From JBGLNL01 sp046484125 (lineage in GTDB: Bacteria > Chloroflexota > Dehalococcoidia > SZUA-161 > SpSt-899), in assembly GCA_046484125.1 (NCBI GenBank), contig JAWOBX010000028.1, positions 1-8,739 of the forward strand: a stretch of DNA of 8,739 nt, in the 5' to 3' direction. The notes under the pieces are model-generated. The model worked only from the letters and a program-made list of their open reading frames with translations. It made no database searches and was not told where the DNA came from. Numbering within the stretch: the stretch's first letter is position 1; each line of letters begins with the position of its first letter. The translations under genes and the position numbers were made by a program. This document shows, in pieces, positions 1-6,442 of the stretch.

Positions 1-660
1 GGAATAAGACGGAGAGGCAAGCATATCATTTTAGAGCTTGCGAGCCATGACGTTCTCATCCTGCACCTGAAGATGACCGGCGTGCTGTTGATTAGAACGT
101 CAAATAACGACGTACAAAAGCATACAACGGCCGTTTTCCGGTTTGATGATGGTAAATCGCTTCATTTCAATGATCAGCGCAAATTCGGCTCTCTATGGCT
201 TACAGGTGATGAGGGGGAGATCTTTGGCAAGCTGGGCCCTGAGCCTTTGAGCGAGGCGTTTACAACGTCTTATTTGCGCGAACTGGTAGACAGGCACAAT
301 ATCTCGATAAAAGCCCTCATATGCGACCAGAACGCTATCGCGGGAATAGGCAATATGTACGCGGATGAAGCGCTTTTCACCGCCGGCATATATCCCCTGA
401 AGAGGGCAGGTGATTTATCAGATGAGGAGGTCGAACGTTTACGGGCCGGGATAGTTGAAGCGCTGCAAATGGGTATAAAGCATAACGGCGCCAGTATTAA
501 TACTTATCGCCTGCCGGACGGGGCCGAGGGGGTGGCCCATACCCGGTTCAGAGTCGCTCACAGGAGGGATGAGAGCTGTTATGTCTGCGGAACGCCGATC
601 ACCAGGGTCAGTATCCGTAACCGCGGTTGTTACTTCTGTCCCACCTGTCAGAAAGAATAG
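1..660 (+). CDS. mutM: Formamidopyrimidine-DNA glycosylase (Fpg/MutM), 5'-truncated by window edge
   Basis: Bifunctional base-excision repair enzyme that removes oxidised purines such as 8-oxoguanine and nicks the DNA by beta/delta elimination. The frame is open from base 1, so the gene starts outside the window; the ATG at 73 is internal. The 219 visible residues begin in the N-terminal beta-sandwich. RRRGKH holds the lysine matching E. coli Lys57, followed by HLKMTG, then the helix-two-turn-helix region with GIGNMYADEALF. A C-terminal zinc finger C-x2-C-x16-C-x2-C (visible residues 193, 196, 213, 216) ends in CPTCQ. Judged by the Lys57 match, about 50 residues are missing, including the catalytic N-terminal Pro-Glu, giving a normal full length near 270. 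Oddity: a fifth Cys (visible residue 210) sits where relatives usually have Thr or Ser next to the finger Arg. Family assignment is secure. Confidence 0.96.
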   Translation, partial: GIRRRGKHIILELASHDVLILHLKMTGVLLIRTSNNDVQKHTTAVFRFDDGKSLHFNDQRKFGSLWLTGDEGEIFGKLGPEPLSEAFTTSYLRELVDRHNISIKALICDQNAIAGIGNMYADEALFTAGIYPLKRAGDLSDEEVERLRAGIVEALQMGIKHNGASINTYRLPDGAEGVAHTRFRVAHRRDESCYVCGTPITRVSIRNRGCYFCPTCQKE

Positions 661-781
661 ACTCAGTCAAGGGACATCTGAACAAGCAGTGTCTTCGGGA
701 ATCCGGGGGGGGTATAACGGGGATCGATCAGAGCCTTCCTGACCTTTACATAATCGGTTTTTTATTGGTATCGGTTTCATC

Positions 782-1573
782 ATGAACGATGTGGACGTGA
801 CAGAACTTCTGGGAAAAATAGAGATAATCCTCGGATACGAGGGAAACCTGATCGAAATTAACACGGGGAAAGTGATCTTTGTTGGTGATACTCATGGTGA
901 CTTCGACGCCACCGAGCGGGTAATAGAGAGGTACCTCAGCGACGAACGCGCAATAGTGTTTCTGGGTGATTATGTTGATAGAGGGCCGGCTTCGGAGGAG
1001 AACCTGAACTACCTTCTGAACTGCAAAACGGAATACCCGGATAATCTCTTCCTTCTAATGGGGAACCACGAGGGACAGCGGGCTCTTCCTTTCCACCCCG
1101 CGGATTTCTGGGAGCGGCTCAGCCCGGAATTGTATGAGAGATACGCTGAGGTTCTTTCCATGCTTCCACTCGTTGCAGTTACTGCAAATGGTATAGTCGC
1201 CCTGCATGGAGCATTGCCGGATGTGAAAAGCCTGAACGATATAAGGTCTATAAGGTTTGGTGACGCCAGGTGGCATCAGATAACCTGGGGGGACTGGCGG
1301 GAGGGGGAGGAAGGTTATTTCGGCAGCTCCTTTCTCTCTGGCAGGCCTCAATTCGGGAGGCACTGGTTTGACGATATCATGGGCAGATTGAATAAGAGTG
1401 TTCTTGTTAGATCGCATCAACCCGATGTCGATCAGGTTATTTACGGCGGAAAGTGTCTTACTTTATTCACCTCATCGGCATATCGCTCGGTAGTACCGGA
1501 GAGGACCATTGCGATAGCCGACCTCTCAAAAAAGGTCGAAACCGTGGATGATCTTATCTTGGAGACCGTTTGA
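782..1573 (+). CDS. PPP-family metallophosphoesterase (Ser/Thr protein phosphatase-like)
   Basis: Predicted cytosolic two-metal phosphoesterase of the PP1/PP2A/PP2B superfamily, 263 residues. All signature blocks are present in order: GDTHGD (35-40), GDYVDRG (62-68), GNHE (94-97), LHGALP (141-146, usually HGGLP), ITWGDW (167-172, matching the LWSDP region) and VRSHQ (209-213). LFTSSAY (228-234) matches the family's C-terminal Ser-Ala-x-x-Tyr block. Metal ligands would be D36, H38, D63, N95, H142 and H212, with R67 and H96 near the phosphate. There is no signal peptide or membrane segment. It is more complete than the short bis(5'-nucleosyl)-tetraphosphatase type, so protein phosphatase activity is the better guess, but the substrate is unknown. 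The start is ATG 782. No Shine-Dalgarno is visible, and an in-frame TGA at 740-742 rules out much extension. It lies 121 nt after mutM with no matching kinase in the window. Confidence 0.88.
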   Translation: MNDVDVTELLGKIEIILGYEGNLIEINTGKVIFVGDTHGDFDATERVIERYLSDERAIVFLGDYVDRGPASEENLNYLLNCKTEYPDNLFLLMGNHEGQRALPFHPADFWERLSPELYERYAEVLSMLPLVAVTANGIVALHGALPDVKSLNDIRSIRFGDARWHQITWGDWREGEEGYFGSSFLSGRPQFGRHWFDDIMGRLNKSVLVRSHQPDVDQVIYGGKCLTLFTSSAYRSVVPERTIAIADLSKKVETVDDLILETV

Positions 1574-1706
1574 AAGCACACCAATTCAAGGCCCACCGGC
1601 TTCATCAGATATGGCTTTCATCCAAATCCTGCCGCTCGCAAATTCCGGGTGAATCGCTGCGGTGGGAAACCGGATCGTCTTGGCATAAAAAAGGTTTGCC
1701 GGCAAG

Positions 1707-1733
1707 TTGTATAAAAGCGTCAGGGACATTACA
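1707..1733 (+). repeat. 27-nt dispersed repeat, copy 1
   Basis: This 27-nt stretch matches 3043-3069 at 25 of 27 positions (core AAGCGTCAGGGACA, identical in both). It lies 29 nt before the TatD start and directly after the palindrome TTGCCGGCAA (1696-1705). It is a non-coding direct repeat in the same orientation as copy 2. It could be the remnant of a REP-like element or a conserved regulatory site; the sequence alone does not decide. Confidence 0.6.
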
Positions 1734-1762
1734 CTGAAGACAATGAGGTTTACCCGGAAGAT

Positions 1763-2557
1763 ATGAACCGAACAGCCACTTTCAAACTCGTGGATTCACA
1801 TGCTCATCTGGATGAAGTGGATGACCCGGCCTCCGCCGTTGATAGATCCAGGGAAGCGGGTCTGTCTGCCATTATCGCCGTTGGAACAGGTTACGATTCG
1901 AATTGCCGGGTACTGGAACTGGCGGCCAAATACGAGTCATTCGTGTTCCCGGCACTCGGAATGCATCCGCAGGAACTGGGTGATTACGATCAAATACGGC
2001 GCAATCTGGGTTTCATCGAGGAGAACATCGAAGGAGCCGTTGCCATCGGCGAAATAGGCCTGGATTATCACAAAAAGGTGGTATCCAGAGCCGGCAAGGA
2101 TATGCAGAAAGCGGTTCTGAAAGATGTTCTTGAGGTGGCCGGGAGATTCCGGAAACCCGTATCGGTACACTCTCGTTATTCGTGGAAAGATTGCTTTCTC
2201 TGTGTCAGGGAATCTAAAATAGAGCAAGCTGTTTTCCACTGGTATACCGGCCCGGTGAACGTTCTGCGTGATATTTTAAATGAAGGGTATTTCGCCTCCG
2301 CGACTCTTGCCGCCGAGTATCACGATGAACACAGGCGTACAATCAGGGAAACCCCCGTTGACAGGCTGATGCTGGAGACAGATACGCCGGTAGTTTATCG
2401 CTGGGGTACGGAGTTCGCTCATCAGGCGGAACCGGCTGATGTGGCGACTCGGGTTCTTGATGCTGTAGCATCAATTAAGGGTATTGATCCCACAATCGTG
2501 GCGGATAATACAACGGCGAACGCGCTGAGGTTTTTCAGGATACAAAGTTCGGGGTGA
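1763..2557 (+). CDS. TatD-family metal-dependent hydrolase (predicted DNase)
   Basis: Predicted cytosolic metal-dependent hydrolase of the amidohydrolase-fold TatD group, 264 residues, close to the usual ~260. Members studied are 3'-5' exonucleases or DNases linked to DNA repair and turnover. Visible motifs: SHAHLD (12-17; H13 and H15 metal ligands), GMHP (66-69), GEIGLDYH (96-103; E97), PVSVHSR (132-138; H136), FHWYTG (158-163; H159) and LETDTP (204-209; D207). The family norm at the fifth motif is HCFSG, so HWYTG is a variant, but the metal-binding His is kept. ATG 1763 has GGAAG at 1756-1760, only 2 nt away, which is short; the protein end fits the family from its first strand (LVDSHAH). 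Its stop almost touches the next gene's start, so the two are probably co-transcribed. A nucleic acid substrate is inferred from the family; other phosphoesters are possible. Confidence 0.88.
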   Translation: MNRTATFKLVDSHAHLDEVDDPASAVDRSREAGLSAIIAVGTGYDSNCRVLELAAKYESFVFPALGMHPQELGDYDQIRRNLGFIEENIEGAVAIGEIGLDYHKKVVSRAGKDMQKAVLKDVLEVAGRFRKPVSVHSRYSWKDCFLCVRESKIEQAVFHWYTGPVNVLRDILNEGYFASATLAAEYHDEHRRTIRETPVDRLMLETDTPVVYRWGTEFAHQAEPADVATRVLDAVASIKGIDPTIVADNTTANALRFFRIQSSG

Positions 2558-2561
2558 AAAT

Positions 2562-2861
2562 GTGAATAAGTGGGCAGTAAATTCATTGTACTTCATGATA
2601 GTGTTTGTTCCCTATATGGGGCTACTGATTTATACCGGAATGGTGTACCCGGATTTACCTGATAAACTCAATAACGATCTACCCAAGGCGCTTATCTGGC
2701 TCCCCGCCTTCATCGCTACGATACTTCCCATTACCTATGGCGCTATGATAATGTTTTTCAGCCATTATTTGAAAAAGGTTCACTTTATTACCATAGCGGT
2801 GTTCATGGATCTGGGACTCTTTGGTCTTATCGGAGCGGTATACCTGGTCAAAACCTCATAG
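2562..2861 (+). CDS. Small hydrophobic three-helix membrane protein, function unknown
   Basis: A 99-residue protein I do not recognise. It is strongly hydrophobic, with three likely membrane helices near residues 7-28, 43-66 and 73-96, a short polar loop DLPDKLNNDLPK (31-42) and a Lys-Lys pair (71-72) between helices 2 and 3. The start is GTG 2562, 4 nt after the TatD stop; GGGGTGA (2551-2557) spans that stop and can act as the ribosome site, so translational coupling is likely. An overlapping ATG at 2560 reads straight into TGA and cannot be the start. The layout loosely recalls small DUF-type integral membrane proteins. Co-transcription with the TatD gene is inferred from spacing, and a strong terminator-like hairpin follows about 85 nt later. 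The hydrophobic pattern and coupled start make it a credible real gene. Confidence 0.75.
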   Translation: MNKWAVNSLYFMIVFVPYMGLLIYTGMVYPDLPDKLNNDLPKALIWLPAFIATILPITYGAMIMFFSHYLKKVHFITIAVFMDLGLFGLIGAVYLVKTS

Positions 2862-2944
2862 TGTAACGTTTCTTAAATAACCAGACTTTCGCTGATAGTA
2901 ATTGTATGCAAATACTGGAGCCTTATCCCCACCACCCGCCCGAC

Positions 2945-3004
2945 GCTGGCCCACCGGTAACGCACTCGCGGTTGCGAGTGCGTTACCGGTGGGCCAGCTT
3001 TTTT
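2945..3004 (+). terminator. Long perfect hairpin with T6 tail, intrinsic terminator-like
   Basis: The arms at 2945-2969 and 2974-2998 are exact reverse complements over 25 bp, closed by the tetraloop GGTT (2970-2973) and followed by six T (2999-3004). On the plus strand this has the form of a rho-independent terminator for the tatD / small membrane protein unit. The stem is far longer than the usual 7-12 bp, so it may also be a mobile or repeated palindromic element doing the terminator's job. Confidence 0.75.
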
Positions 3005-3006
3005 AG

Positions 3007-3038
3007 TGAAGCAATGTGGTGAAAAGAGCATTGCTTCA
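3007..3038. repeat. 10-bp inverted repeat (hairpin)
   Basis: TGAAGCAATG (3007-3016) and CATTGCTTCA (3029-3038) are exact reverse complements around a 12-nt loop. The hairpin starts 2 nt after the terminator T-run and ends 4 nt before the 27-nt repeat, so the three signals form a compact block. It has no T-run of its own. Confidence 0.6.
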
Positions 3039-3042
3039 GCAT

Positions 3043-3069
3043 TTGTATAGAAGCGTCAGGGACAGTACA
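3043..3069 (+). repeat. 27-nt dispersed repeat, copy 2
   Basis: Matches 1707-1733 with only two differences (A/G at the 8th base, T/G at the 23rd). It is in the same orientation as copy 1, 1.3 kb away, and sits beside a dyad as copy 1 does. It lies far upstream (150 nt) of the next start codon, which argues against a ribosome-binding or translation role. Confidence 0.6.
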
Positions 3070-3218
3070 ATAGGTTGCTTTACATAATTTCAGCCCGGTG
3101 CCAGCCTCGCACGCCCGAAGTATTATGTTACTCTTATGCTGCGTCCAGAGCCAAATCATGGCAAAAGAGAGCGTTCCCGCGTGGCTGACTGAAAATAGCT
3201 GTTGAGAGGAGAGGTCAG

Positions 3219-3476
3219 ATGCTTAAGAAAGGCGGAAGAAGCATTGGCAGAAAGGTTATCATGTCATCCAGATGGATGAACATACTGCCGTGGGTTGGTG
3301 TGGTGATTGCCGTAATAGGATTGACAGGACTGATTCTCGGAATACTGACCGCACTGATATCAAGCCTGCCGCTGGCAGGATCGGCGTTGATTTTAACGGG
3401 TTTGGGAGTTATTCTCTGCGGGGTGGTGCTCTTCTTTGCCATGTGTATTGTTCAGGATATTACCGGGATGTTTTGA
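3219..3476 (+). CDS. Small two-helix membrane protein, function unknown
   Basis: An 85-residue protein I do not recognise. A basic N-terminus (KK, R, R, K within the first 12 residues) precedes two long hydrophobic helices near residues 22-46 and 51-77, rich in Gly, Leu, Ile and Val. The topology is probably N-in, with a short turn at SSLPLAG. It starts at ATG 3219 behind a strong ribosome site, AGGAGAGG (3207-3214), 4 nt away. An in-frame TGA at 3186-3188 fixes the start region. Its stop lies 3 nt from the stop of the oppositely transcribed exporter, with no terminator between, so the two transcripts must overlap at their 3' ends. The good ribosome site and clean hydrophobic pattern support a real gene; no function can be inferred. 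Confidence 0.65.
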   Translation: MLKKGGRSIGRKVIMSSRWMNILPWVGVVIAVIGLTGLILGILTALISSLPLAGSALILTGLGVILCGVVLFFAMCIVQDITGMF

Positions 3477-3479
3477 TGG

Positions 3480-4982
3480 TTACGAAGGCGGCGCTTTTGC
3501 CCCGGCTACGTCTTTGCGTTTCACGTTACCGGCGATAAAGGAGGCCAGGGCCGATACCAGGGCTAATCCCGCCCCGGTAACATAGGTCCATTGTAAACCA
3601 TTCAGGAATTGATCGACCTCGGCTGGACTAAACATTTCCGGAGGTTTCTCCGCCGCCACCGGGGCAATATGGTACAGCACTGCGCCCGCCACCGCCAGTC
3701 CCAGCACCATACCCACATTTCGCATGGCTGCCAGCACACCCGAGGAAATCCCCAGCCGCCATGGCGGAACACTGCCCATAACAGCGCTGTTGTTAGGGCT
3801 CTGGAAAACGCCCATACCAACGCCCATGATTATCAGTCGCCAGACAACGTCAAATACCCCGGAGCTCTGGTCGAGAGTACTAAGCAGGTAGAGTCCTAAT
3901 GCAGAGACCAGCATACCTGTTACGGTGAGAGGGCGAGAGCCGATCCGGTCGGACAGGGAACCGCTGAAGGGCGCCACAATCAGGATAGCTGCGGGTGAGG
4001 CAACCATTACAATTCCAAGTTTGAGAATGCTGTAACCAAGGACCGCCTTTAAAAAGAATGGGGTAATGAATATCATGGTGTACAAAGCTATGAAATTGAA
4101 TAGGGCGCTCATATTGGCGAAGCTGAAGGTACGGTTTTTAAACAATGAGAGATTGAGCATTGGCTGTTTGCTACTGCGTTCTATCGAAAAAAATACTATG
4201 CCGGAAATCAGGGTGATACAGAGTAGAACGATGCATGTCCCCGAAAGCCACCCCCAATCCTCTCCACGGTTGGCATACATGGTAAGCGAACCGAGGAACA
4301 CAAGCGCGGTGAGGGCGCCCTGCCAGTCAAGTGTCTGTTCAGGGTCCCTCTCACCTCTTGGAATAACTCTGCTCCCCAGAATCAGGGCCGAAATGCCGAT
4401 AGGGATGTTGATGAAAAATATATAACGCCAGTTGAGGTATTCGGTAATAACTCCACCCAGTGTGGGGCCAAGTGCCAGGCCGGCGGCGATAGCGATGGCG
4501 TATATTCCCATGGCTTTTCCGCGTTCGCTTGGCGGGAATGATGAGGTGACTATGGCAAAGGATACGGACATCGTCATTGCGGCTGCCACGCCCTGGAAGG
4601 CCCTGAAGGTGATCAGCATCCAGATGTTCTGTGATACTCCGCACAGGATAGATGTTAGAACAAAGCTGGCGAGGCCTGTGAGGAATACCCTCTTGTAGCC
4701 GATCATGTCTCCCAGGCGGCCATAGAGGAGAATCAGCGCGCTGATTGCCAGGAGATAAATGGTGGGAACCCATTGAACCAGCGCCATATCGATGGCAAAG
4801 TAATCAGAGATCGCCGGCAGGACGGTATTTACGATACTGCCGTCAATAGGCCCCATTATGCTTCCAAGCATAACGGCAGTCAGTACCGCCCATTTAGATC
4901 GGACCGGCAGGGCTGAAGCGGATTTCACGGAATTCAAGAATGTATCCGTTTCTTCAGGAGATTCAATAACAGCGGTGACCAT
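3480..4982 (-). CDS. DHA2-family MFS exporter (EmrB/QacA type, 14 TM)
   Basis: Inner-membrane proton-coupled exporter of the major facilitator superfamily, 500 residues, the size of 14-helix DHA2 drug/metabolite pumps. TM1 carries the IDGSIVNTVLP block (46-56), the family's D-x-x-IVN-x-ALP signature. Motif A is GRLGDMIGYKR (88-98). The export-type motif C is GLALGPTLGG (168-177), followed by LNWRYIFFINIPIG (183-196). A second motif A-like loop, SGSLSDRIGSR (340-350), and FQSPNNSAVMGSVP (393-406) mark the C-terminal half. Substrate unknown. It lies 54 nt after the larger dehydratase-family gene in the same direction, so it may export a product of that pathway (inference). The start ATG 4982 has no Shine-Dalgarno and lies inside a 14-bp inverted repeat. 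An in-frame stop at 4995-4997 prevents upstream extension, and GTG 4928 or TTG 4937 are possible alternatives before TM1 (~residue 30). Confidence 0.92.
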   Translation of the reverse strand: MVTAVIESPEETDTFLNSVKSASALPVRSKWAVLTAVMLGSIMGPIDGSIVNTVLPAISDYFAIDMALVQWVPTIYLLAISALILLYGRLGDMIGYKRVFLTGLASFVLTSILCGVSQNIWMLITFRAFQGVAAAMTMSVSFAIVTSSFPPSERGKAMGIYAIAIAAGLALGPTLGGVITEYLNWRYIFFINIPIGISALILGSRVIPRGERDPEQTLDWQGALTALVFLGSLTMYANRGEDWGWLSGTCIVLLCITLISGIVFFSIERSSKQPMLNLSLFKNRTFSFANMSALFNFIALYTMIFITPFFLKAVLGYSILKLGIVMVASPAAILIVAPFSGSLSDRIGSRPLTVTGMLVSALGLYLLSTLDQSSGVFDVVWRLIIMGVGMGVFQSPNNSAVMGSVPPWRLGISSGVLAAMRNVGMVLGLAVAGAVLYHIAPVAAEKPPEMFSPAEVDQFLNGLQWTYVTGAGLALVSALASFIAGNVKRKDVAGAKAPPS

Positions 4983-5001
4983 CTCAGGAGATGGTCACCG
5001 C
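4972..5001. promoter_or_regulatory. 14-bp inverted repeat over the exporter start codon
   Basis: GCGGTGACCATCTC (4972-4985) and GAGATGGTCACCGC (4988-5001) are exact reverse complements with a 2-nt centre. The exporter's ATG (complement of 4980-4982) lies in one arm. As RNA it would hide the start codon; as DNA it would suit a dimeric regulator. On the minus strand no T-run follows, so it is a poor intrinsic terminator for the upstream dehydratase genes. Confidence 0.55.
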
Positions 5002-5036
5002 GCTCTTTATCGATCTTAAGCGCGATCAACGATTGA

Positions 5037-6440
5037 TCAAGCAGCCGCGGCTGCTTTGCGCATCTTTAGCATCTCTGTGAAGGTTTCTATTCTGGTACGG
5101 AGCATCTCCGTCGGCGTGTCACGACTGTCCATCTGGTCCGTTTCCACCGCCAGAACCGGTATCCCAGCCTGTTCCTCGATCAGCTTCTTCAAAATCTGAG
5201 GATGGCCGCCCATGGGCCGGCATGAGTACATCCCGTTCCACAGCATCCCATCGAGGTTGAAGTATTTAGCGCACTCCACCAGTCGAAATATCAGGGCGGA
5301 TGTACTGTGCATAATTCCCATTCGCATGAAGGCCAGAGCGGTCTTCTCAAAACCTTTGTAATCGCTCCTGGTCATGTCAGAGGGGTGAATCCAGAAAAAC
5401 GGCGCCACCGCGGGAGCGAGGCCCACTTCCTCAACCATTGTGTTTATTGAGGGATCGGTGAACCACGGCATGGTCCAGGCCACCCTTGGAGCACCTTTTG
5501 GCGTGACACCTTCACCCTTTTCGATACGTTTTTCCGCATCGTCCGCCAGCATATTGATAGCATCCAGCCCCTCGACCATGGTCCGTCGTTCCGGATTGGT
5601 GATCATCATGTAAAACAGGAGCAGGTTATTGTTACCTATCGGCATCGGATCCGCCTTCTGGCACTCCAGCACCCTTTGAAAACCCAGATACAGTTTGCCG
5701 ATTTCCATTCGCGCCTGGTTGAGATGGTCGGGTTTTACGTCTATACCATGCTCGTCCCTCAGTTGATTTATCACATTCTCGAGCTCGGCACCAAAGAACT
5801 TCACCTTATGATCCTCGATTTCGGGGTAGTTATCGGGGTATGTATCCCAGTTGGAATCAAGACAGTTATCTATGATAATTCGCGGGATTCCCGGGAAATG
5901 GTATCCGATCAGTTCGTCTGTTTTGGCCTCGTTGTCGCAGAAGAAGCTGGAGACAAGGAACACATCCGGCATAGGGTTAAGTCCCTTCAGAAAAGCTCCG
6001 ACCCGCATCTTGTTGGCCCCGCACATCCCCGTTCCCGGAGTCATTCCGTTCGCCTCCGCCAGGTCGAAGTAAGAATCGGCGATTCCGAACAATAGACCGA
6101 GAATGAACAGGTTCACAAATTCAGGAGTCGCCGCGTAGTAATTGCCGGCAAGGTTGATAGAAGTACCAAGCCTGGGCTCAAGCGGGTACGTATAGAACAC
6201 CACCTTGTCGTATTCTTCCCGGCAGAGCGCCAGGTCGACGAACTGCTTCATCCAGATCCCCCATATCTTGCGCACTCCCGCCGATTCCATCCAGAAATGT
6301 TTGTTCAAACGTTCTATAGCCCTGTCAATATCGGCAGGGCCCAGTTGTGCCTTTTCCAGGGCCTTTTCAATCCTGGGAGCTTCTTTTTCAATCTCCTCAT
6401 CCGTGTAGTTGCAAAGCTTAAATAATTCTTTGTAGTACAT
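5037..6440 (-). CDS. 2-hydroxyacyl-CoA dehydratase / benzoyl-CoA reductase family subunit, larger, Cys-bearing
   Basis: Member of the HgdB/FldB/BcrB superfamily, cytosolic iron-sulfur subunits that work as pairs in radical dehydration of 2-hydroxyacyl-CoA or ATP-driven reduction of aromatic CoA thioesters. It has 467 residues, somewhat longer than most relatives (~400-440). The three family ligand blocks for a [4Fe-4S] cluster are visible: GMCGANKMRVG (C140), SSFFCDNE (C168, the CD motif) and DGMLWNGMYSCRPMGG (C407). The C-terminus has GIPVLAVETDQMDS (426-439) and the TRIETFTEML helix, also typical. Other Cys occur at 10, 73, 193, 260 and 390. ATG 6440 has GGAGG at 6446-6450, 5 nt away, overlapping the end of the partner gene, which stops 2 nt upstream. 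The last five residues are all Ala, an unusual tail. The substrate cannot be told from sequence, and no activating ATPase is in view. Confidence 0.9.
   Translation of the reverse strand: MYYKELFKLCNYTDEEIEKEAPRIEKALEKAQLGPADIDRAIERLNKHFWMESAGVRKIWGIWMKQFVDLALCREEYDKVVFYTYPLEPRLGTSINLAGNYYAATPEFVNLFILGLLFGIADSYFDLAEANGMTPGTGMCGANKMRVGAFLKGLNPMPDVFLVSSFFCDNEAKTDELIGYHFPGIPRIIIDNCLDSNWDTYPDNYPEIEDHKVKFFGAELENVINQLRDEHGIDVKPDHLNQARMEIGKLYLGFQRVLECQKADPMPIGNNNLLLFYMMITNPERRTMVEGLDAINMLADDAEKRIEKGEGVTPKGAPRVAWTMPWFTDPSINTMVEEVGLAPAVAPFFWIHPSDMTRSDYKGFEKTALAFMRMGIMHSTSALIFRLVECAKYFNLDGMLWNGMYSCRPMGGHPQILKKLIEEQAGIPVLAVETDQMDSRDTPTEMLRTRIETFTEMLKMRKAAAAA
5039..5056. repeat. 18-bp palindrome at the 3' end of the larger dehydratase gene
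   Basis: AAGCAGCCGCGGCTGCTT is perfectly self-complementary. It encodes the C-terminal Ala run and touches the stop codon of the larger dehydratase-family subunit. A smaller dyad, GATCAA-CGA-TTGATC, lies next to it at 5024-5038. Neither is followed by a T-run in the minus direction. Confidence 0.5.
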
Positions 6441-6442
6441 TG

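Larger units (their letters stand above)
2862..3218. other. Intergenic region with two hairpins and a repeat copy
   Basis: This 357-nt stretch has no convincing gene. In order it contains a 25-bp perfect stem with a T-run (2945-3004), a 10-bp stem (3007-3038), and the second copy of the 27-nt repeat (3043-3069). About 150 nt of unremarkable sequence then leads to a strong Shine-Dalgarno (AGGAGAGG, 3207-3214) for the next gene. I see no tRNA or clear promoter in it. Confidence 0.7.

Noticed and set aside
705..718. G8 run followed by TATAAC as a promoter for the phosphatase
   Set aside because: No acceptable -35 at the right distance; the G run could also be a sequencing slip, but it is non-coding.
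1055..1420. Minus-strand open frame of 121 codons
   Set aside because: Antisense to the phosphatase gene, whose active-site motifs are intact.
2945..3069. Possible CRISPR array from the repeats and hairpins
   Set aside because: Only one copy of each element here, no regular spacers and no cas genes.
4972..5056. Intrinsic terminator after the dehydratase genes
   Set aside because: Three dyads are present, but none is followed by a T-run in the minus direction, so termination here is not supported.
5676..6095. Plus-strand open frame of 139 codons
   Set aside because: Lies fully inside the larger dehydratase gene on the opposite strand and has no domain signal.
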